This document shows, in pieces, positions 9,301 through 17,273 of a DNA stretch of 64,000 bases. The first letter of the stretch is position 1; each line of letters begins with the position of its first letter. Made by a program: the position numbers and the translations under genes. Origin of the DNA: Flaviramulus basaltis (GTDB taxonomy: Bacteria; Bacteroidota; Bacteroidia; Flavobacteriales; Flavobacteriaceae); contig NZ_FPKV01000002.1 in assembly GCF_900114265.1 (NCBI RefSeq), positions 558,001 to 622,000 on the forward strand, given 5' to 3'. The notes under the pieces were generated by a model. The model searched no databases and was not told the origin of the DNA. It worked only from the letters and a program-made list of their open reading frames with translations.

Positions 9301-9529
9301 TAGAGTAAGGACCTCCTACTCTTAAGTTTAATAAATTAAATCGACCGTCAATGTTTGTTGCTGCTCCATATTTTGTGCCCGTTGGCGTATGAATTGCAAC
9401 AATATTTGCACCTGGAAGTGGCACAGAAGTTTCATCTAAAATTATTCCTTTAATATTTGATGTAGTCACTTGTGAAAAAGCTATTAGACCAAAAAATACA
9501 AAGAAAATTACAAGGCTTGTTTTTTTCAT
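6386..9529 (-). CDS. Oar-like TonB-dependent outer-membrane receptor
   Basis: Outer-membrane transporter or surface protein energised by TonB; substrate unknown. The start was moved from a TTG at 9601 to the ATG at 9529 (1047 aa), because this gives a clean signal peptide (MKKTSLVIFFVFFGLIAFSQ). The TTG lies upstream of the likely transcription start and overlaps terminator sequence. Then a carboxypeptidase-regulatory-like domain (GIILDETSVPLPGANI to ISFVGYKEQSF, about residues 27-110), a plug (TVIIQGGQGTG, RELTRLPTISR, NNFSLDGAIFNN), and a long 22-strand-type beta-barrel ending in the aromatic outer-membrane signature LRYIF. No susD gene is adjacent, so this is the Oar/OmpA-type class and not a SusCD pair. 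It has its own terminator. Confidence 0.93.
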   Translation of the reverse strand: MKKTSLVIFFVFFGLIAFSQVTTSNIKGIILDETSVPLPGANIVAIHTPTGTKYGAATNIDGRFNLLNLRVGGPYSITISFVGYKEQSFNDVYLTLGKTQNLDISLTEDSETLETVIIQGGQGTGTFGSDRTGAETSVGRRELTRLPTISRSAADFTRLEPTASGNSFGGRNDQFNNFSLDGAIFNNPFGLDAPTPGGQTDAQPISLDAIDQISVSTAPYDVTQSGFTGASVNAVTKSGTNEFHGTVYGFYRDETMTGKKIKGEDVTRPDLNQTQYGVSIGGPIIKNKLFFFANFEKDERDDLGTNGWTPNTGSGAINESRVLESDLIAVRDALLAVGYDPGAYQGFTHASESTKGIFKIDWNINDNNRLAVIYNFLNASKEKPAHPTAIGFRGPSASTLQFQNSGYEITNELRSVQIELNSTLSENTTNKLQIGYSHFNDFRTPFSTPAPSINIYKDGSPYIIAGHEPFSVNNKLDQKVLQFSDNLNFFKGDHTYTVGFSFEKFEFDNSFNLTSYGFDLFGGVDINDFDATSYDFSGPQNTFDTNNALPEGQGWAFVETNVGQLAFYVQDEWNITDKLKLTYGVRFDKPLFFDSAEKAQNVIDRGFVLPDFQYNNPNTGQPVTIDNTKMPSNDWLISPRIGFNYDVNGDDTFQLRGGSGLFTGRFPFVWLGNQIAAPDAFFLQAVDPDYKYPQVWRTNIGADKKLESGLILTADLSYTKDINGPHVQHWGFLDPTGTLQGVDNRAFYTDADLLSFDGAKGNGPFVFTNSDKGRIWNASFKAQKNFENGLYTMLAYSYLNAKDVNSIEAEITSDAFAGNPIVNNVNTDVLSYSKYGDTHRFIGVASKKWNYGSDKWATTLSTFFEYAQGGRFNYTYGGDLNGDGSGINDLIYIPTSGEIGQMQFSNAGDAAALESFIAQDDYLTGRRGQYAERYGALAPWRGRWDIKFLQDYNIKISDDKTNTIQFSIDILNFGNLLNSNWGVIQQPNNVQPIGVTFPDANPDPAVYVADRTQEPIYSFNANQTNTFGFDSSLASRWQAQVGLRYIF

Positions 9530-9533
9530 TTTG

Positions 9534-9556
9534 AATAAATTATTTGAGTTAGTCAC
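9534..9556 (-). repeat. Repeat copy 2, in the 5' leader of the TonB receptor mRNA
   Basis: 22 of 23 identical to 4165-4187. In the receptor mRNA it reads GTGACTAACTCAAATAATT followed by TATT, ending 4 nt before the ATG. It is the most obvious region for control of translation initiation. Confidence 0.7.
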
Positions 9557-9563
9557 ATATATC

Positions 9564-9595
9564 ATGTATACATAATACATTAAGTAACAAAAATA
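9564..9595 (-). promoter_or_regulatory. TonB receptor promoter -7 box and a 10-bp palindrome
   Basis: Minus-strand TATTTTTG (9588-9595) fits TAnnTTTG. Downstream in the leader is the perfect palindrome ATGTATACAT (9564-9573). A -33 TTTG is not visible, because that position is occupied by the rplI terminator stem (9607-9625); the promoter may therefore be weak, or depend on an activator. Confidence 0.35.
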
Positions 9596-9599
9596 GTAC

Positions 9600-9627
9600 A
9601 AAAAAAGCCACTCATAAAGAGTGGCTT
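9600..9627 (-). terminator. Terminator of the rpsF-rpsR-rplI operon
   Basis: Stem GCCACTC (9607-9613) with GAGTGGC (9619-9625), extended by AA/TT, loop ATAAA. On the minus strand it is followed by a run of seven T. It begins about 35 nt after the rplI stop. Confidence 0.9.
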
Positions 9628-9662
9628 AATTTAATTTGTAAGTTTTATTAACTATTTGTTAA

Positions 9663-10124
9663 TTATGCTTGTGCAATAACTTCAAAAGGGAAATCGAAAG
9701 TTACTTCACGGTGTAAACGTACAACAGCGTTATACTGTCCTAAACGTTTAATGTTTCCACCTGTAATAGTCACAAACTTTTTATCAATTGTGTGTCCTGC
9801 TTTTTCAAAAGCTTCAACTAAATCTGCTTTAGTTACAGAACCAAATAATTTATCACCAGCAGAAGCTCCTTCTGTTGCTTTAGCAGTAATTTTAATATCT
9901 AATCCTTTAATTGCTTCAGCCATTACATTAGCATCATCAATTACTTTTTTGTCTTTAAAAGCTCTTTGCTTTAAATTCTCTGCCAATACTTTTTTAGCTG
10001 ATATTGTAGCTAAAACTGCTTGTTTTTGAGGAATTAAAAAATTTCTACCATAACCGTTCTTAACTGTTACAACATCGTCTTTAAATCCTAAATTTTCAAC
10101 GTCTTGTTTTAATATAAGTTCCAT
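9663..10124 (-). CDS. rplI: 50S ribosomal protein L9
   Basis: Large-subunit protein binding 23S rRNA near the base of the L1 stalk. 153 aa, close to the usual 148. The N-terminal domain shows the family pattern (MELILKQDVENLGFKDDVVTVKNGYGRN, in parts), with the conserved GYGRNFLIP at about residues 24-32, then the long connecting helix (ISAKKVLAENLKQRAF) and the C-terminal RNA-binding domain. Third gene of the classic rpsF-rpsR-rplI order, 13 nt downstream of rpsR, followed by the operon terminator. Confidence 0.98.
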   Translation of the reverse strand: MELILKQDVENLGFKDDVVTVKNGYGRNFLIPQKQAVLATISAKKVLAENLKQRAFKDKKVIDDANVMAEAIKGLDIKITAKATEGASAGDKLFGSVTKADLVEAFEKAGHTIDKKFVTITGGNIKRLGQYNAVVRLHREVTFDFPFEVIAQA

Positions 10125-10137
10125 TGTTATCGGTATT

Positions 10138-10437
10138 TTATTTTAATAAATCTGCTACGTATGGCATTAAAGCTAAGTGACGTGCTCTTTTTACAGCCAC
10201 AGACACTTTTCTTTGATACTTTAACGATGTTCCTGTTAAACGTCTTGGTAAAATTTTACCTTGCTCGTTTACAAACTTTAATAAGAAATCTGGATCCTTA
10301 TAATCAATGTATTTAATTCCTGATTTTTTGAAACGACAATACTTTTTAGTTTTGTTTGTTTCAATATTCAATGGTGTTAAATACCTAATTTCACCATCCT
10401 TTTTTCCTTTTGATTGTTGTTCTATAGATGTTGCCAT
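10138..10437 (-). CDS. rpsR: 30S ribosomal protein S18
   Basis: Small-subunit protein that pairs with S6 on the 30S platform. 99 aa, longer than E. coli (75 aa) through an N-terminal extension ([16 protein letters not shown]) that is usual in Bacteroidota. The core shows the family features: [43 protein letters not shown] and [11 protein letters not shown]. Two nucleotides separate it from rpsF, indicating translational coupling. Confidence 0.98.
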   Translation of the reverse strand: MATSIEQQSKGKKDGEIRYLTPLNIETNKTKKYCRFKKSGIKYIDYKDPDFLLKFVNEQGKILPRRLTGTSLKYQRKVSVAVKRARHLALMPYVADLLK

Positions 10438-10439
10438 GA

Positions 10440-10778
10440 TTACGCTTTTACTTTAAGTTTTTCTCTTCTTCTCTCTGCCCAAGAAATGGCATGTTTGTCT
10501 AATGCAACAGTTAAATAACGCATAAAACGTTCGTCACGTCTAAACTCTACCTCTAAAGTATTAATAATGTCACCAGGTACAGTGTACTCAAATAAGTGAT
10601 AAAAACCACTTTTCTTGTTTTGTATTGGGTAAGCTAATTTTTTAAGCCCCCAATCTTCTTTAGCTATCATCTTAGCGCCGTTAGAAACAAGAAAATCTTC
10701 GTATTTCTTTACTGTTTCCTTTATCTGATCTTCAGATAAAACGGGATTTAAGATGAAAACAGTTTCATAATGATTCAT
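10440..10778 (-). CDS. rpsF: 30S ribosomal protein S6
   Basis: Small-subunit protein, S18 partner. 112 aa with the ferredoxin-like fold pattern: [19 protein letters not shown] at the N-terminus, [21 protein letters not shown] in the middle (residues 43-63) and [18 protein letters not shown] near the C-terminus. First gene of the operon. A good promoter lies just upstream, giving a short leader, and the start ATG gives the canonical N-terminus. Confidence 0.98.
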   Translation of the reverse strand: MNHYETVFILNPVLSEDQIKETVKKYEDFLVSNGAKMIAKEDWGLKKLAYPIQNKKSGFYHLFEYTVPGDIINTLEVEFRRDERFMRYLTVALDKHAISWAERRREKLKVKA

Positions 10779-10809
10779 AAAAATCTATTTTATTGTTAAA
10801 AATTGGCTG

Positions 10810-10841
10810 CAAAAATAAAAAATATTTGTATATTACACAAC
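10810..10841 (-). promoter_or_regulatory. Promoter of the rpsF-rpsR-rplI operon
   Basis: On the minus strand, GTTG (3 of 4 match to -33 TTTG, 10838-10841) is followed after 20 nt by TATTTTTG (10810-10817), a full match to -7 TAnnTTTG. Transcription would start about 25 nt before the rpsF ATG. Confidence 0.5.
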
Positions 10842-10923
10842 TATTACTCCCCTAAATTAAACATAAAATTAATAGAATAAAAAATGTTAAAATTATGTTA
10901 AAATACACGTTTCATCGATGATT

Positions 10924-10955
10924 TTTGGTTTTTACCCGAATTTTTTGTACTATTG
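10924..10955 (+). promoter_or_regulatory. Promoter of the LytTR response regulator
   Basis: TTTG (10924-10927), 20-nt spacer, TACTATTG (10948-10955, one mismatch to TAnnTTTG), 31 nt before the start codon. It diverges from the rpsF promoter, leaving about 80 nt between the two elements. Confidence 0.4.
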
Positions 10956-10986
10956 TCGATATCTTAACCGAAATAATTAAAATGTT

Positions 10987-11682
10987 ATGACTTTAAACTG
11001 TGTAGTAGTAGACGATTCAGCGATACAACGTCTCTCTATTGTTAAGTTAGTCGAGAATCACCCTTCTCTTAACTTAATAGCAGAGTACAGTAGTGCTTTA
11101 GAAACTAAAAACGGATTAAATACGCATCAAGTTGATTTAATCTTTTTAGACATTGAAATGCCAGTGCTTAATGGATTTGAACTTTTAGACGTATTAAACA
11201 ACAAACCTCAAATTATTTTTGTAACCGGTAAAACCGAGTATGCTTTTAAAGCATTTAATTATGATGCTACCGATTACTTACATAAACCAATTACAAGAGA
11301 ACGTTTTAATGTCTCTGTAGAAAAAGCTTTAGAGCAACATAGATTGACTTTAGACTTTAACGAAGAAGAAGGTGAACATATTTTTGTAAAAAGTAACCTT
11401 AAAAAACGTAAAGTTTATATTAAAGATATTAAATGGATTGAAGCCCTTGGTGATTATGTGAAATTAGTTACAGAAGAAAACAGTTTGGTAGTATTATCTA
11501 CCATGAAATCTTTTGAAGCTGAATTACCAGAAGGCAAATTTTTAAGAATTCATAAATCTTACATTGTCAATTTAGATAAAATAGACAGGTTTAATAGTAA
11601 AAATGTTGAAGTTGGCGCTTACGAAATTCCTTTAAGTAGAAATAAAAAGACCCAATTAGTTGATGCTTTAAATAATATTTAA
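10987..11682 (+). CDS. LytTR-family response regulator
   Basis: Two-component transcription regulator (231 aa). The receiver domain (residues 3-120) has the acidic pair D9-D10, phospho-acceptor D55 in FLDIEMP, T80 and K100 in HKP, all required positions present. The C-terminal LytTR DNA-binding domain (about 130-230) shows IFVKSNLKKRKVYIKDIKWIEA, GDYVKLVTEE and FLRIHKSYIVNL. No histidine kinase is adjacent, so its partner must be encoded elsewhere; Bacteroidota LytTR regulators usually answer to 7TM or TPR-type His_kinase sensors. It is monocistronic, with its own promoter, and converges on priA with an 18-nt gap and no obvious terminator. Targets unknown. Confidence 0.94.
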   Translation: MTLNCVVVDDSAIQRLSIVKLVENHPSLNLIAEYSSALETKNGLNTHQVDLIFLDIEMPVLNGFELLDVLNNKPQIIFVTGKTEYAFKAFNYDATDYLHKPITRERFNVSVEKALEQHRLTLDFNEEEGEHIFVKSNLKKRKVYIKDIKWIEALGDYVKLVTEENSLVVLSTMKSFEAELPEGKFLRIHKSYIVNLDKIDRFNSKNVEVGAYEIPLSRNKKTQLVDALNNI

Positions 11683-11700
11683 AACCTTAACCAACTAAAT

Positions 11701-14160
11701 TTAAAAGTTATCGACATTTAATATTACTTTAACCGACCGAAAATCTTTTACACTAGAGAAGCTATTATTTATTTTAATAATAGCTTCTTTTGTTTTTGAT
11801 AAGGATTGTTGCTTAGGAATTTTTACTAATATGTTTTTATAAAACTGATTTCTTATTCTTGCAATTGGTGGCGTTTCTGGCCCTAAAACATTTGTATCAA
11901 AAACTTGACGTAAAGATTTAGCATACCAATTTGATGCTATTTCTACTCTATTATAATCTTTATGTTTTAACGTTATTTTTATCTGCTTATAAACGGGAGG
12001 ATATTTAAAATTATATCTATCGTTCATTTGTTCATTAAACATATCTATATAATTATTAGTAGATACTTGTTGTAAAATGTTGTGATGTGGATTATACGTT
12101 TGTATCAATACTTTTCCGCGCTCTTCAGTACGCCCAGCTCTACCCGATACTTGTAACATGAGTTGAAAACTACGCTCATGTGCTCTAAAATCTGGAAAGT
12201 TTAGCATATTGTCTGCATTCATTATACCAACCAACTTCACATTTCTAAAATCTAAACCTTTAGTTAACATTTGCGTTCCTACCAAAATATCAATTTCCTG
12301 TTGTTCTAAAGCTGTAATAATTTTTTCATAACCATATTTTCCACGTGTAGTATCTAAATCCATTCGCGCCACATTATAATCTGGAAACAGCATTTTAACT
12401 TCTTCTTCAATTTGTTCTGTTCCAAAACCTTTATTATCTAAATCTTGGCTTCCACAAGCCTTACAATCTTGCTGCATTGCCATATTATATCCGCAATAAT
12501 GACATCTTAATTGATTTCTGTATTGATGATATGTTAAACTCACATCGCAATTTGGACATTGTGGTGAATGTCCGCAAGTATTGCATTCTACAATAGGTGA
12601 AAATCCGCGCCTATTTTGAAACAATATTATTTGATGTCCATCTTTTAACGTTTCCGTCATTTCCTCGATAAGTCTATCGCTAAAATGACCTTTCATGCGT
12701 TTCTTTTTAAGTTTATCTTTTATATCTACCAACTCAACATCTGGCATTAACACATCATTATATCGATGCATTAATTCTACAAAACCATACTTATTTTGTT
12801 TTGCATTAAAATAACTTTCTAAACTTGGAGTTGCCGAGCCTAAAAGTATTTTTGCTTGATGCATATTAGCTAAAACTACTGCTGTATCTCTTGCATGGTA
12901 GCGAGGTGCAGGATCAAATTGTTTAAAAGATTGTTCGTGCTCTTCATCAACAATTATTAATCCTAAATTATTAAATGGTAAAAATATAGATGAACGCGCT
13001 CCTAATACTATTTGCGCTTTCGCGGAATTATTTAAAACATTATTCCAAACCTCAACACGCTCATGAGATGAATATTTAGAATGAAATATGGCGACTTGTT
13101 CTCCAAAATAATTTTGAAGTCTAGAAACTAATTGTGTAGTTAAAGCAATCTCAGGAAGCAAATACAATACTTGCTTTTTGTTATTTAGTGCCTCTTCAAT
13201 AAGCTTAACATAGACTTCTGTTTTCCCTGATGATGTTACACCGTGAAGCAACGTAACTTGATGTGTTTCAAAAGACGCTTTTATTTCAATTAGTGCTGTT
13301 TTTTGATAATCATTGAGTTGTTTTGAATCCTCATTCTCATCACCAGAATATTGTACACGATCTGTTTGAATATGATATTCTTCAAGAATGCCTTTATCAA
13401 TTAATGTCTTGATAATTGCTGATGATGCATCACTTTCATTTGCTAAATCTGAAACTTTTACAGGCTTTTTTGTTTTAGCTGAAATTGAAAATAAAGTAAG
13501 AACGACTTCTTTTTGCTTATGCGCTCTGCCTAATTCTTCTAATAAATTTTTTAGCGCAGTTTCAGATGAATAGTTTGTATGCAATTTCACATATCGAACT
13601 AATTTGGGCTTATATTTTTCATAAACTTCTTCTTCAACAGAAACAGCTTCCTTTTCAATTAATCTTTTAATTACAGGAAGCACATTCTTTTTATCAAGAA
13701 TATTCGAAATGTCATGAATTTTTAAAGAGGATTGATGATGCAATGCTTCGTAAACTAAAAACTCATCATCTTTTAAAATAGATTCGTCAATAATTTTAGC
13801 CGTATTTTTTGTAATAACCGTTTCACTTTCTAAAATAAAAGCACTTGGTAGAGCAGCCCGCATAACATCTCCCAAGGTACACATGTAATATTTGGATATC
13901 CATTGCCATAGCTGTAATTGCATTTCATTTACAATAGGTGAATCATCTAAAATTTGATGAATATCTTTGGCTTCATAAGCAGTTGGTGCTGTATTATGAA
14001 CTTTACAAACTATACCAGTGTAAATTTTAGATTTCCCGAAAGGAACTGAAACTCGCATACCTGGTTTTAAAAAATCTGATTCCGCTATTGTTATACTATA
14101 TGTAAATAGCTTTTGTAATGGAACAGGAATGATTACGTCTATAAAATTTGGCATACTCAA
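11701..14160 (-). CDS. priA: Primosomal protein N' (PriA replication-restart helicase)
   Basis: 3'-5' superfamily 2 DNA helicase that reloads the replicative helicase at stalled forks. 819 aa, longer than the 732-aa E. coli protein. Domains: N-terminal 3'-end-binding region (1-110), winged-helix region with extra sequence (about 110-275), helicase lobe 1 with Walker A GVTSSGKT (307-314), DEEH box (405-408) and GSATPS (441-446). The zinc-binding insertion has all eight cysteines (C526, C529, C535, C538, C553, C556, C566, C569), followed by helicase lobe 2 with GTQMLTKG and QVSGRAGR. The first two in-frame ATGs (MSM) are equally possible starts. Last gene of a nadC-yihY-priA run, 23 nt after yihY. 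Confidence 0.97.
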   Translation of the reverse strand: MSMPNFIDVIIPVPLQKLFTYSITIAESDFLKPGMRVSVPFGKSKIYTGIVCKVHNTAPTAYEAKDIHQILDDSPIVNEMQLQLWQWISKYYMCTLGDVMRAALPSAFILESETVITKNTAKIIDESILKDDEFLVYEALHHQSSLKIHDISNILDKKNVLPVIKRLIEKEAVSVEEEVYEKYKPKLVRYVKLHTNYSSETALKNLLEELGRAHKQKEVVLTLFSISAKTKKPVKVSDLANESDASSAIIKTLIDKGILEEYHIQTDRVQYSGDENEDSKQLNDYQKTALIEIKASFETHQVTLLHGVTSSGKTEVYVKLIEEALNNKKQVLYLLPEIALTTQLVSRLQNYFGEQVAIFHSKYSSHERVEVWNNVLNNSAKAQIVLGARSSIFLPFNNLGLIIVDEEHEQSFKQFDPAPRYHARDTAVVLANMHQAKILLGSATPSLESYFNAKQNKYGFVELMHRYNDVLMPDVELVDIKDKLKKKRMKGHFSDRLIEEMTETLKDGHQIILFQNRRGFSPIVECNTCGHSPQCPNCDVSLTYHQYRNQLRCHYCGYNMAMQQDCKACGSQDLDNKGFGTEQIEEEVKMLFPDYNVARMDLDTTRGKYGYEKIITALEQQEIDILVGTQMLTKGLDFRNVKLVGIMNADNMLNFPDFRAHERSFQLMLQVSGRAGRTEERGKVLIQTYNPHHNILQQVSTNNYIDMFNEQMNDRYNFKYPPVYKQIKITLKHKDYNRVEIASNWYAKSLRQVFDTNVLGPETPPIARIRNQFYKNILVKIPKQQSLSKTKEAIIKINNSFSSVKDFRSVKVILNVDNF

Positions 14161-14183
14161 AGGTAAATAGGTTTGCTTTAAAA

Positions 14184-15137
14184 CTAATTATCCCCTTTAG
14201 GAAATTTTCTTAAAAACTGAATTGATGCATTTAACTCATAACCCAATAATAATATGTTGGCATTCATCCATAAATAAAATAATAGAATTAATAATGCCCC
14301 AATAGAACCATAAAGCTTATTATACTGACTGAAATTTTCAATATAAATGCCAAATAAAAATGAAGTGAGTATAATTAGTAGTGTTGTAAATAATGCTCCT
14401 ACTGAGAAAAACTTAGAATGTTTTCCTTCTTTTGTGCCAAAATAATACAAAGTTGCAGTTGCTATATATACCATAAAAATAAAAAAGGTGTACTTAACAA
14501 TATCTGTCCAAAAGACACTACTATTGTCTACTTGATAACCTCTATTTTTTAGAGCATCTAATAATTCTTGTACAACAAAAATTTGAAAATATCCTAAAAC
14601 AGCAATTGTAATAATAAGTAAAAACGCTAAAATTAATGCTATACCTAAAGCATATAAATATTGTCTAAATACATTTCGGGTAAGCTGTTCGTGATAAGAA
14701 TTTTCAAAACCAGAAAACACAGCATTTACGCCATTAGCCATTAATAATAGTGATAGAACAAAAACAGAAGATATTAACCCTCCTCTTTGGGTTTGATCTA
14801 TATTTTCAAAAATATTTTCAAAGAAGAAATCTGACGTTGTTGGAGGTAAAAAAGATTCTAAAAATTGTTGAAATTCAATTTTAAAATCATCTATTGGTAC
14901 ATAAGGAATAATTATTAAAACGAATAAAAGAAAAGGAAACAAGGCTGTGAAAAAACTAAAAGCAATAGCACTAGCTCTTGTAGTTAATGCACCTTTTACA
15001 ATTCCTGTAATATAAAGTTCTAATAAATCGTAAAACGATAAACCCTCAAGTCCTGGTAATTTTATTTGCTTAAAAACCCTTACAAAGACATTAATTATTG
15101 GAATTTTTTCTAACTTGTCTTCAATAGGTTTTGTCAT
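14184..15137 (-). CDS. YihY/BrkB-family inner-membrane protein
   Basis: 317-aa integral membrane protein of the YihY/virulence factor BrkB family, once misnamed ribonuclease BN. Its function is not established; transport-type roles have been proposed. Visible: an N-terminal cytoplasmic stretch (1-48), the conserved GALTTRASAIAFSFFTALFPFLLF segment leading into the first membrane span (about 52-82), a 'VFSGFENSYHEQ' loop, and about five further hydrophobic spans, the last in LLILLFYLWMNANILLLGYELNA. Length is typical. It lies 92 nt downstream of nadC and 23 nt upstream of priA on the same strand, so probably an operon member without functional link. Confidence 0.92.
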   Translation of the reverse strand: MTKPIEDKLEKIPIINVFVRVFKQIKLPGLEGLSFYDLLELYITGIVKGALTTRASAIAFSFFTALFPFLLFVLIIIPYVPIDDFKIEFQQFLESFLPPTTSDFFFENIFENIDQTQRGGLISSVFVLSLLLMANGVNAVFSGFENSYHEQLTRNVFRQYLYALGIALILAFLLIITIAVLGYFQIFVVQELLDALKNRGYQVDNSSVFWTDIVKYTFFIFMVYIATATLYYFGTKEGKHSKFFSVGALFTTLLIILTSFLFGIYIENFSQYNKLYGSIGALLILLFYLWMNANILLLGYELNASIQFLRKFPKGDN

Positions 15138-15229
15138 TTATACTTTTAATTTATAACAAGATATTAAATTTAAGATTGACTTATGCTTGAATTACTAATT
15201 AACAATTCATAGTTATAAACTTAAAAAAT

Positions 15230-16090
15230 TTATTTTACAGCTTTCAAGCTTAAATCCATGTTATGAACCGAGTGTGTTAAAGAGCCAGATGAAATATAAT
15301 TTACACCACATTCAGCATAATACCTAATGGTAGCTTCATTAATATTACCAGAAGATTCGGTTAAACATTTATTACCAATTAACTTCACTGCTTTTCTAGT
15401 ATCTTCATAATCAAAGTTATCTAATAAAATTCTGAATATCCCGTCACTCTTCAAAATCTCTTCAACTTCTATTAAATTTCTAGCTTCAACCATTATGTCT
15501 AAATTCCTACCTGTATCTTTTAAGTATTCCTTGGTCATTTCTATGGCTTTAGTAATACCTCCAGCAAAATCAATATGGTTATCTTTAAGCATAATCATAT
15601 CATACAAAGCAAATCTATGATTTTCTCCACCTCCAATTTTAACAGCCCATTTTTCTAAAACTCGAATCCCTGGAGTAGTTTTACGTGTATCTAAAATTTT
15701 AGTTTTAGTCCCTTCAAGTAAATCAACAAACATTCTAGTCTTTGTTGCAATAGCACTCATACGTTGCATAGCATTTAAAACGGTTCGCTCTGCTTTTAAA
15801 ATAGATTGCGATGGTCCTTCAACATACATGACTATATCTCCATAAGAAACTTCAGCTCCATCTTCAATTCTTACATCTAACTTTAAATTTTTATCAACGT
15901 AAGCAAAAACTTTTTTAGCAAAATTAACGCCTCCAATAACACCTTTATCTTTAACTAAAAGCTTTGCCTTTCCTCTCGCATTTTCAGGGATACAAGCTAA
16001 CGAACTATGGTCACCATCTCCAACATCTTCTCTTATAGCATTGGCAATTATCATTTTCACTTCTGTATCGAACTGTTCCTGTGTAATCAT
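15230..16090 (-). CDS. nadC: Nicotinate-nucleotide pyrophosphorylase (quinolinate phosphoribosyltransferase)
   Basis: Converts quinolinate and PRPP to nicotinate mononucleotide, the last step unique to de novo NAD synthesis. 286 aa, normal length. Signature segments: EDVGDGDHSS (21-30), ERTVLNAMQRMSAIAT (101-116), DTRKTTPG (134-141), GGGENHR (153-159), KDNH (169-172), EARN and the C-terminal SSGSLTHSV phosphate-binding region. nadA and nadB are not in the window. First gene of the minus-strand run nadC-yihY-priA, with its own -7 box 25 nt upstream. Confidence 0.98.
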   Translation of the reverse strand: MITQEQFDTEVKMIIANAIREDVGDGDHSSLACIPENARGKAKLLVKDKGVIGGVNFAKKVFAYVDKNLKLDVRIEDGAEVSYGDIVMYVEGPSQSILKAERTVLNAMQRMSAIATKTRMFVDLLEGTKTKILDTRKTTPGIRVLEKWAVKIGGGENHRFALYDMIMLKDNHIDFAGGITKAIEMTKEYLKDTGRNLDIMVEARNLIEVEEILKSDGIFRILLDNFDYEDTRKAVKLIGNKCLTESSGNINEATIRYYAECGVNYISSGSLTHSVHNMDLSLKAVK

Positions 16091-16114
16091 ATTGTATTGT
16101 TAGTTAGTTTTGAA

Positions 16115-16122
16115 CAAAAATA
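16115..16122 (-). promoter_or_regulatory. Predicted -7 element for nadC
   Basis: Minus-strand TATTTTTG, full match to TAnnTTTG, 24 nt before the nadC ATG. No clear -33 box was seen. Confidence 0.4.
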
Positions 16123-16209
16123 GGAAATTGATTTGCTATATTAAATTTTACATTTATGATTTTTTTGATTTTTTGTTATTTAAATACATTATTCATAAAT
16201 ACTAAATAG

Positions 16210-16217
16210 TAATTTTG
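16210..16217 (+). promoter_or_regulatory. Predicted -7 element for rlmH
   Basis: TAATTTTG, full match to TAnnTTTG, with only 5 nt between the box and the rlmH ATG. Transcription would start at or next to the start codon, so the message would be leaderless or nearly so. Confidence 0.4.
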
Positions 16218-16222
16218 CTTTT

Positions 16223-16696
16223 ATGACTATTAAGCTTATTGCCATTGGGAAAACTGATAATAAACAACTTATATCATTAATTGATGATTATAAAAAGCGT
16301 TTAGGTTTTTACATTAAATTTATTTTAGAGATTATTCCTGATATTAAAAATTCTAAAAATTTAAGTGAATTTCAACAAAAAGAGAAGGAAGGAGAACTTA
16401 TTTTAAGTAAATTAAACAATACTGATGTTTTAATTTTATTAGATGAAAATGGAAAACAATTACATTCTGTTGGGTTTTCATCCTACTTGCAAAAGCACAT
16501 GAATACAGGTATAAAACAATTGGTTTTTGTTATTGGTGGCCCTTATGGTTTTTCTGAAGAAATTTATAAAAAAGCAAATGGGAAAATAGCACTATCTAAA
16601 ATGACATTTTCCCATCAAATGATTCGCTTATTTTTTATCGAACAACTTTATAGAGGATTCACTATTTTAAAAAACGAACCCTATCACCATCGTTAA
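16223..16696 (+). CDS. rlmH: 23S rRNA (pseudouridine-1915 N3)-methyltransferase
   Basis: SPOUT-class SAM-dependent methyltransferase that methylates pseudouridine 1915 of 23S rRNA in the assembled 70S ribosome. 157 aa, the usual size (155 in E. coli). Visible: N-terminal IKLIAIGKT, LILLDENGKQLHSVGFSSYL, the SAM-binding knot loop FVIGGPYGFSEE (about 110-121) and the C-terminal signature LSKMTFSHQMIRLFFIEQLYR followed by EPYHH. The stop codon overlaps the stop of the convergent gene downstream. Confidence 0.97.
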   Translation: MTIKLIAIGKTDNKQLISLIDDYKKRLGFYIKFILEIIPDIKNSKNLSEFQQKEKEGELILSKLNNTDVLILLDENGKQLHSVGFSSYLQKHMNTGIKQLVFVIGGPYGFSEEIYKKANGKIALSKMTFSHQMIRLFFIEQLYRGFTILKNEPYHHR

Positions 16697-16992
16697 TAGG
16701 TTTTATATACTTGTTTGCGTTTTTTAAGTTGGCGTTCTAAATCGCTTATAGTTTCTCTAACCGATACTTCAAAATTACGCTCGTTAGAAGTAGCAAAAAT
16801 TCTAGGACCTGGTAAACTTAATTCTATATTACAAATTTTACCGGCTTCATGATGATTCTCATCCTGCTTAAAATATACCACCGCATTTATTAAAAACTCA
16901 TATCTGTTAAATAACTTTTCTAATTTCTCCTTTGTAAAAGCTGAAAGTGTTTCACTTACATCTACATCTACATACTGAATGTTTACTGTCAT
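16693..16992 (-). CDS. Ribosome hibernation-promoting factor, HPF/RaiA family (short form)
   Basis: 99-aa protein of the ribosome-associated translation inhibitor family that binds the 30S decoding region and stabilises idle ribosomes. Visible pattern: VNIQYVDVDVSETLSAFTKEKL, an alternating strand VYFKQDENHHEAGKICNIELSLPGPRIFATSN and a final helix (VRETISDLERQLKKRKQVYK) rich in Lys/Arg. The length matches short HPF; the long-form dimerisation domain is absent. Its TAA overlaps the TAA of rlmH on the opposite strand (shared TTAA, 16693-16696), so the two transcripts converge with 4-bp coding overlap. Which paralogue (HPF or YfiA/RaiA) cannot be told from sequence alone. Confidence 0.92.
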   Translation of the reverse strand: MTVNIQYVDVDVSETLSAFTKEKLEKLFNRYEFLINAVVYFKQDENHHEAGKICNIELSLPGPRIFATSNERNFEVSVRETISDLERQLKKRKQVYKTY

Positions 16993-17273
16993 ATTCGTTC
17001 ATTTTTAATATTTATATATTCTAAATATACAGGTTTTTTGACAATTTTAAGGTGATTAAAATCATAAAATGATAATAAATGTTATGTTTTTTTATTATAT
17101 AAATAATGATTTTTGAATATTTGAATTTTCAAAAAAACAACTCTCTTTTGTTGCAAATAACATCAATAAACTTATTAAGTTTAAATGACTTTATTTACTT
17201 TAGAAATATTCTTTGAACAAAAAAACACTATTGAAATAATACTATTCAAAAAGCAAAGTAAGATTAAAACTCA

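Noticed and set aside
6386-9529. A SusCD pair (polysaccharide utilisation locus)
   Set aside because: No SusD-like lipoprotein or glycoside hydrolase is next to the receptor; the neighbours are ribosomal and translation genes.
16993-17273. A gene or regulatory RNA in the 281-nt gap between the hibernation-factor and response-regulator genes
   Set aside because: Only AT-rich sequence with homopolymer runs and no ORF, clear promoter pair or strong hairpin.
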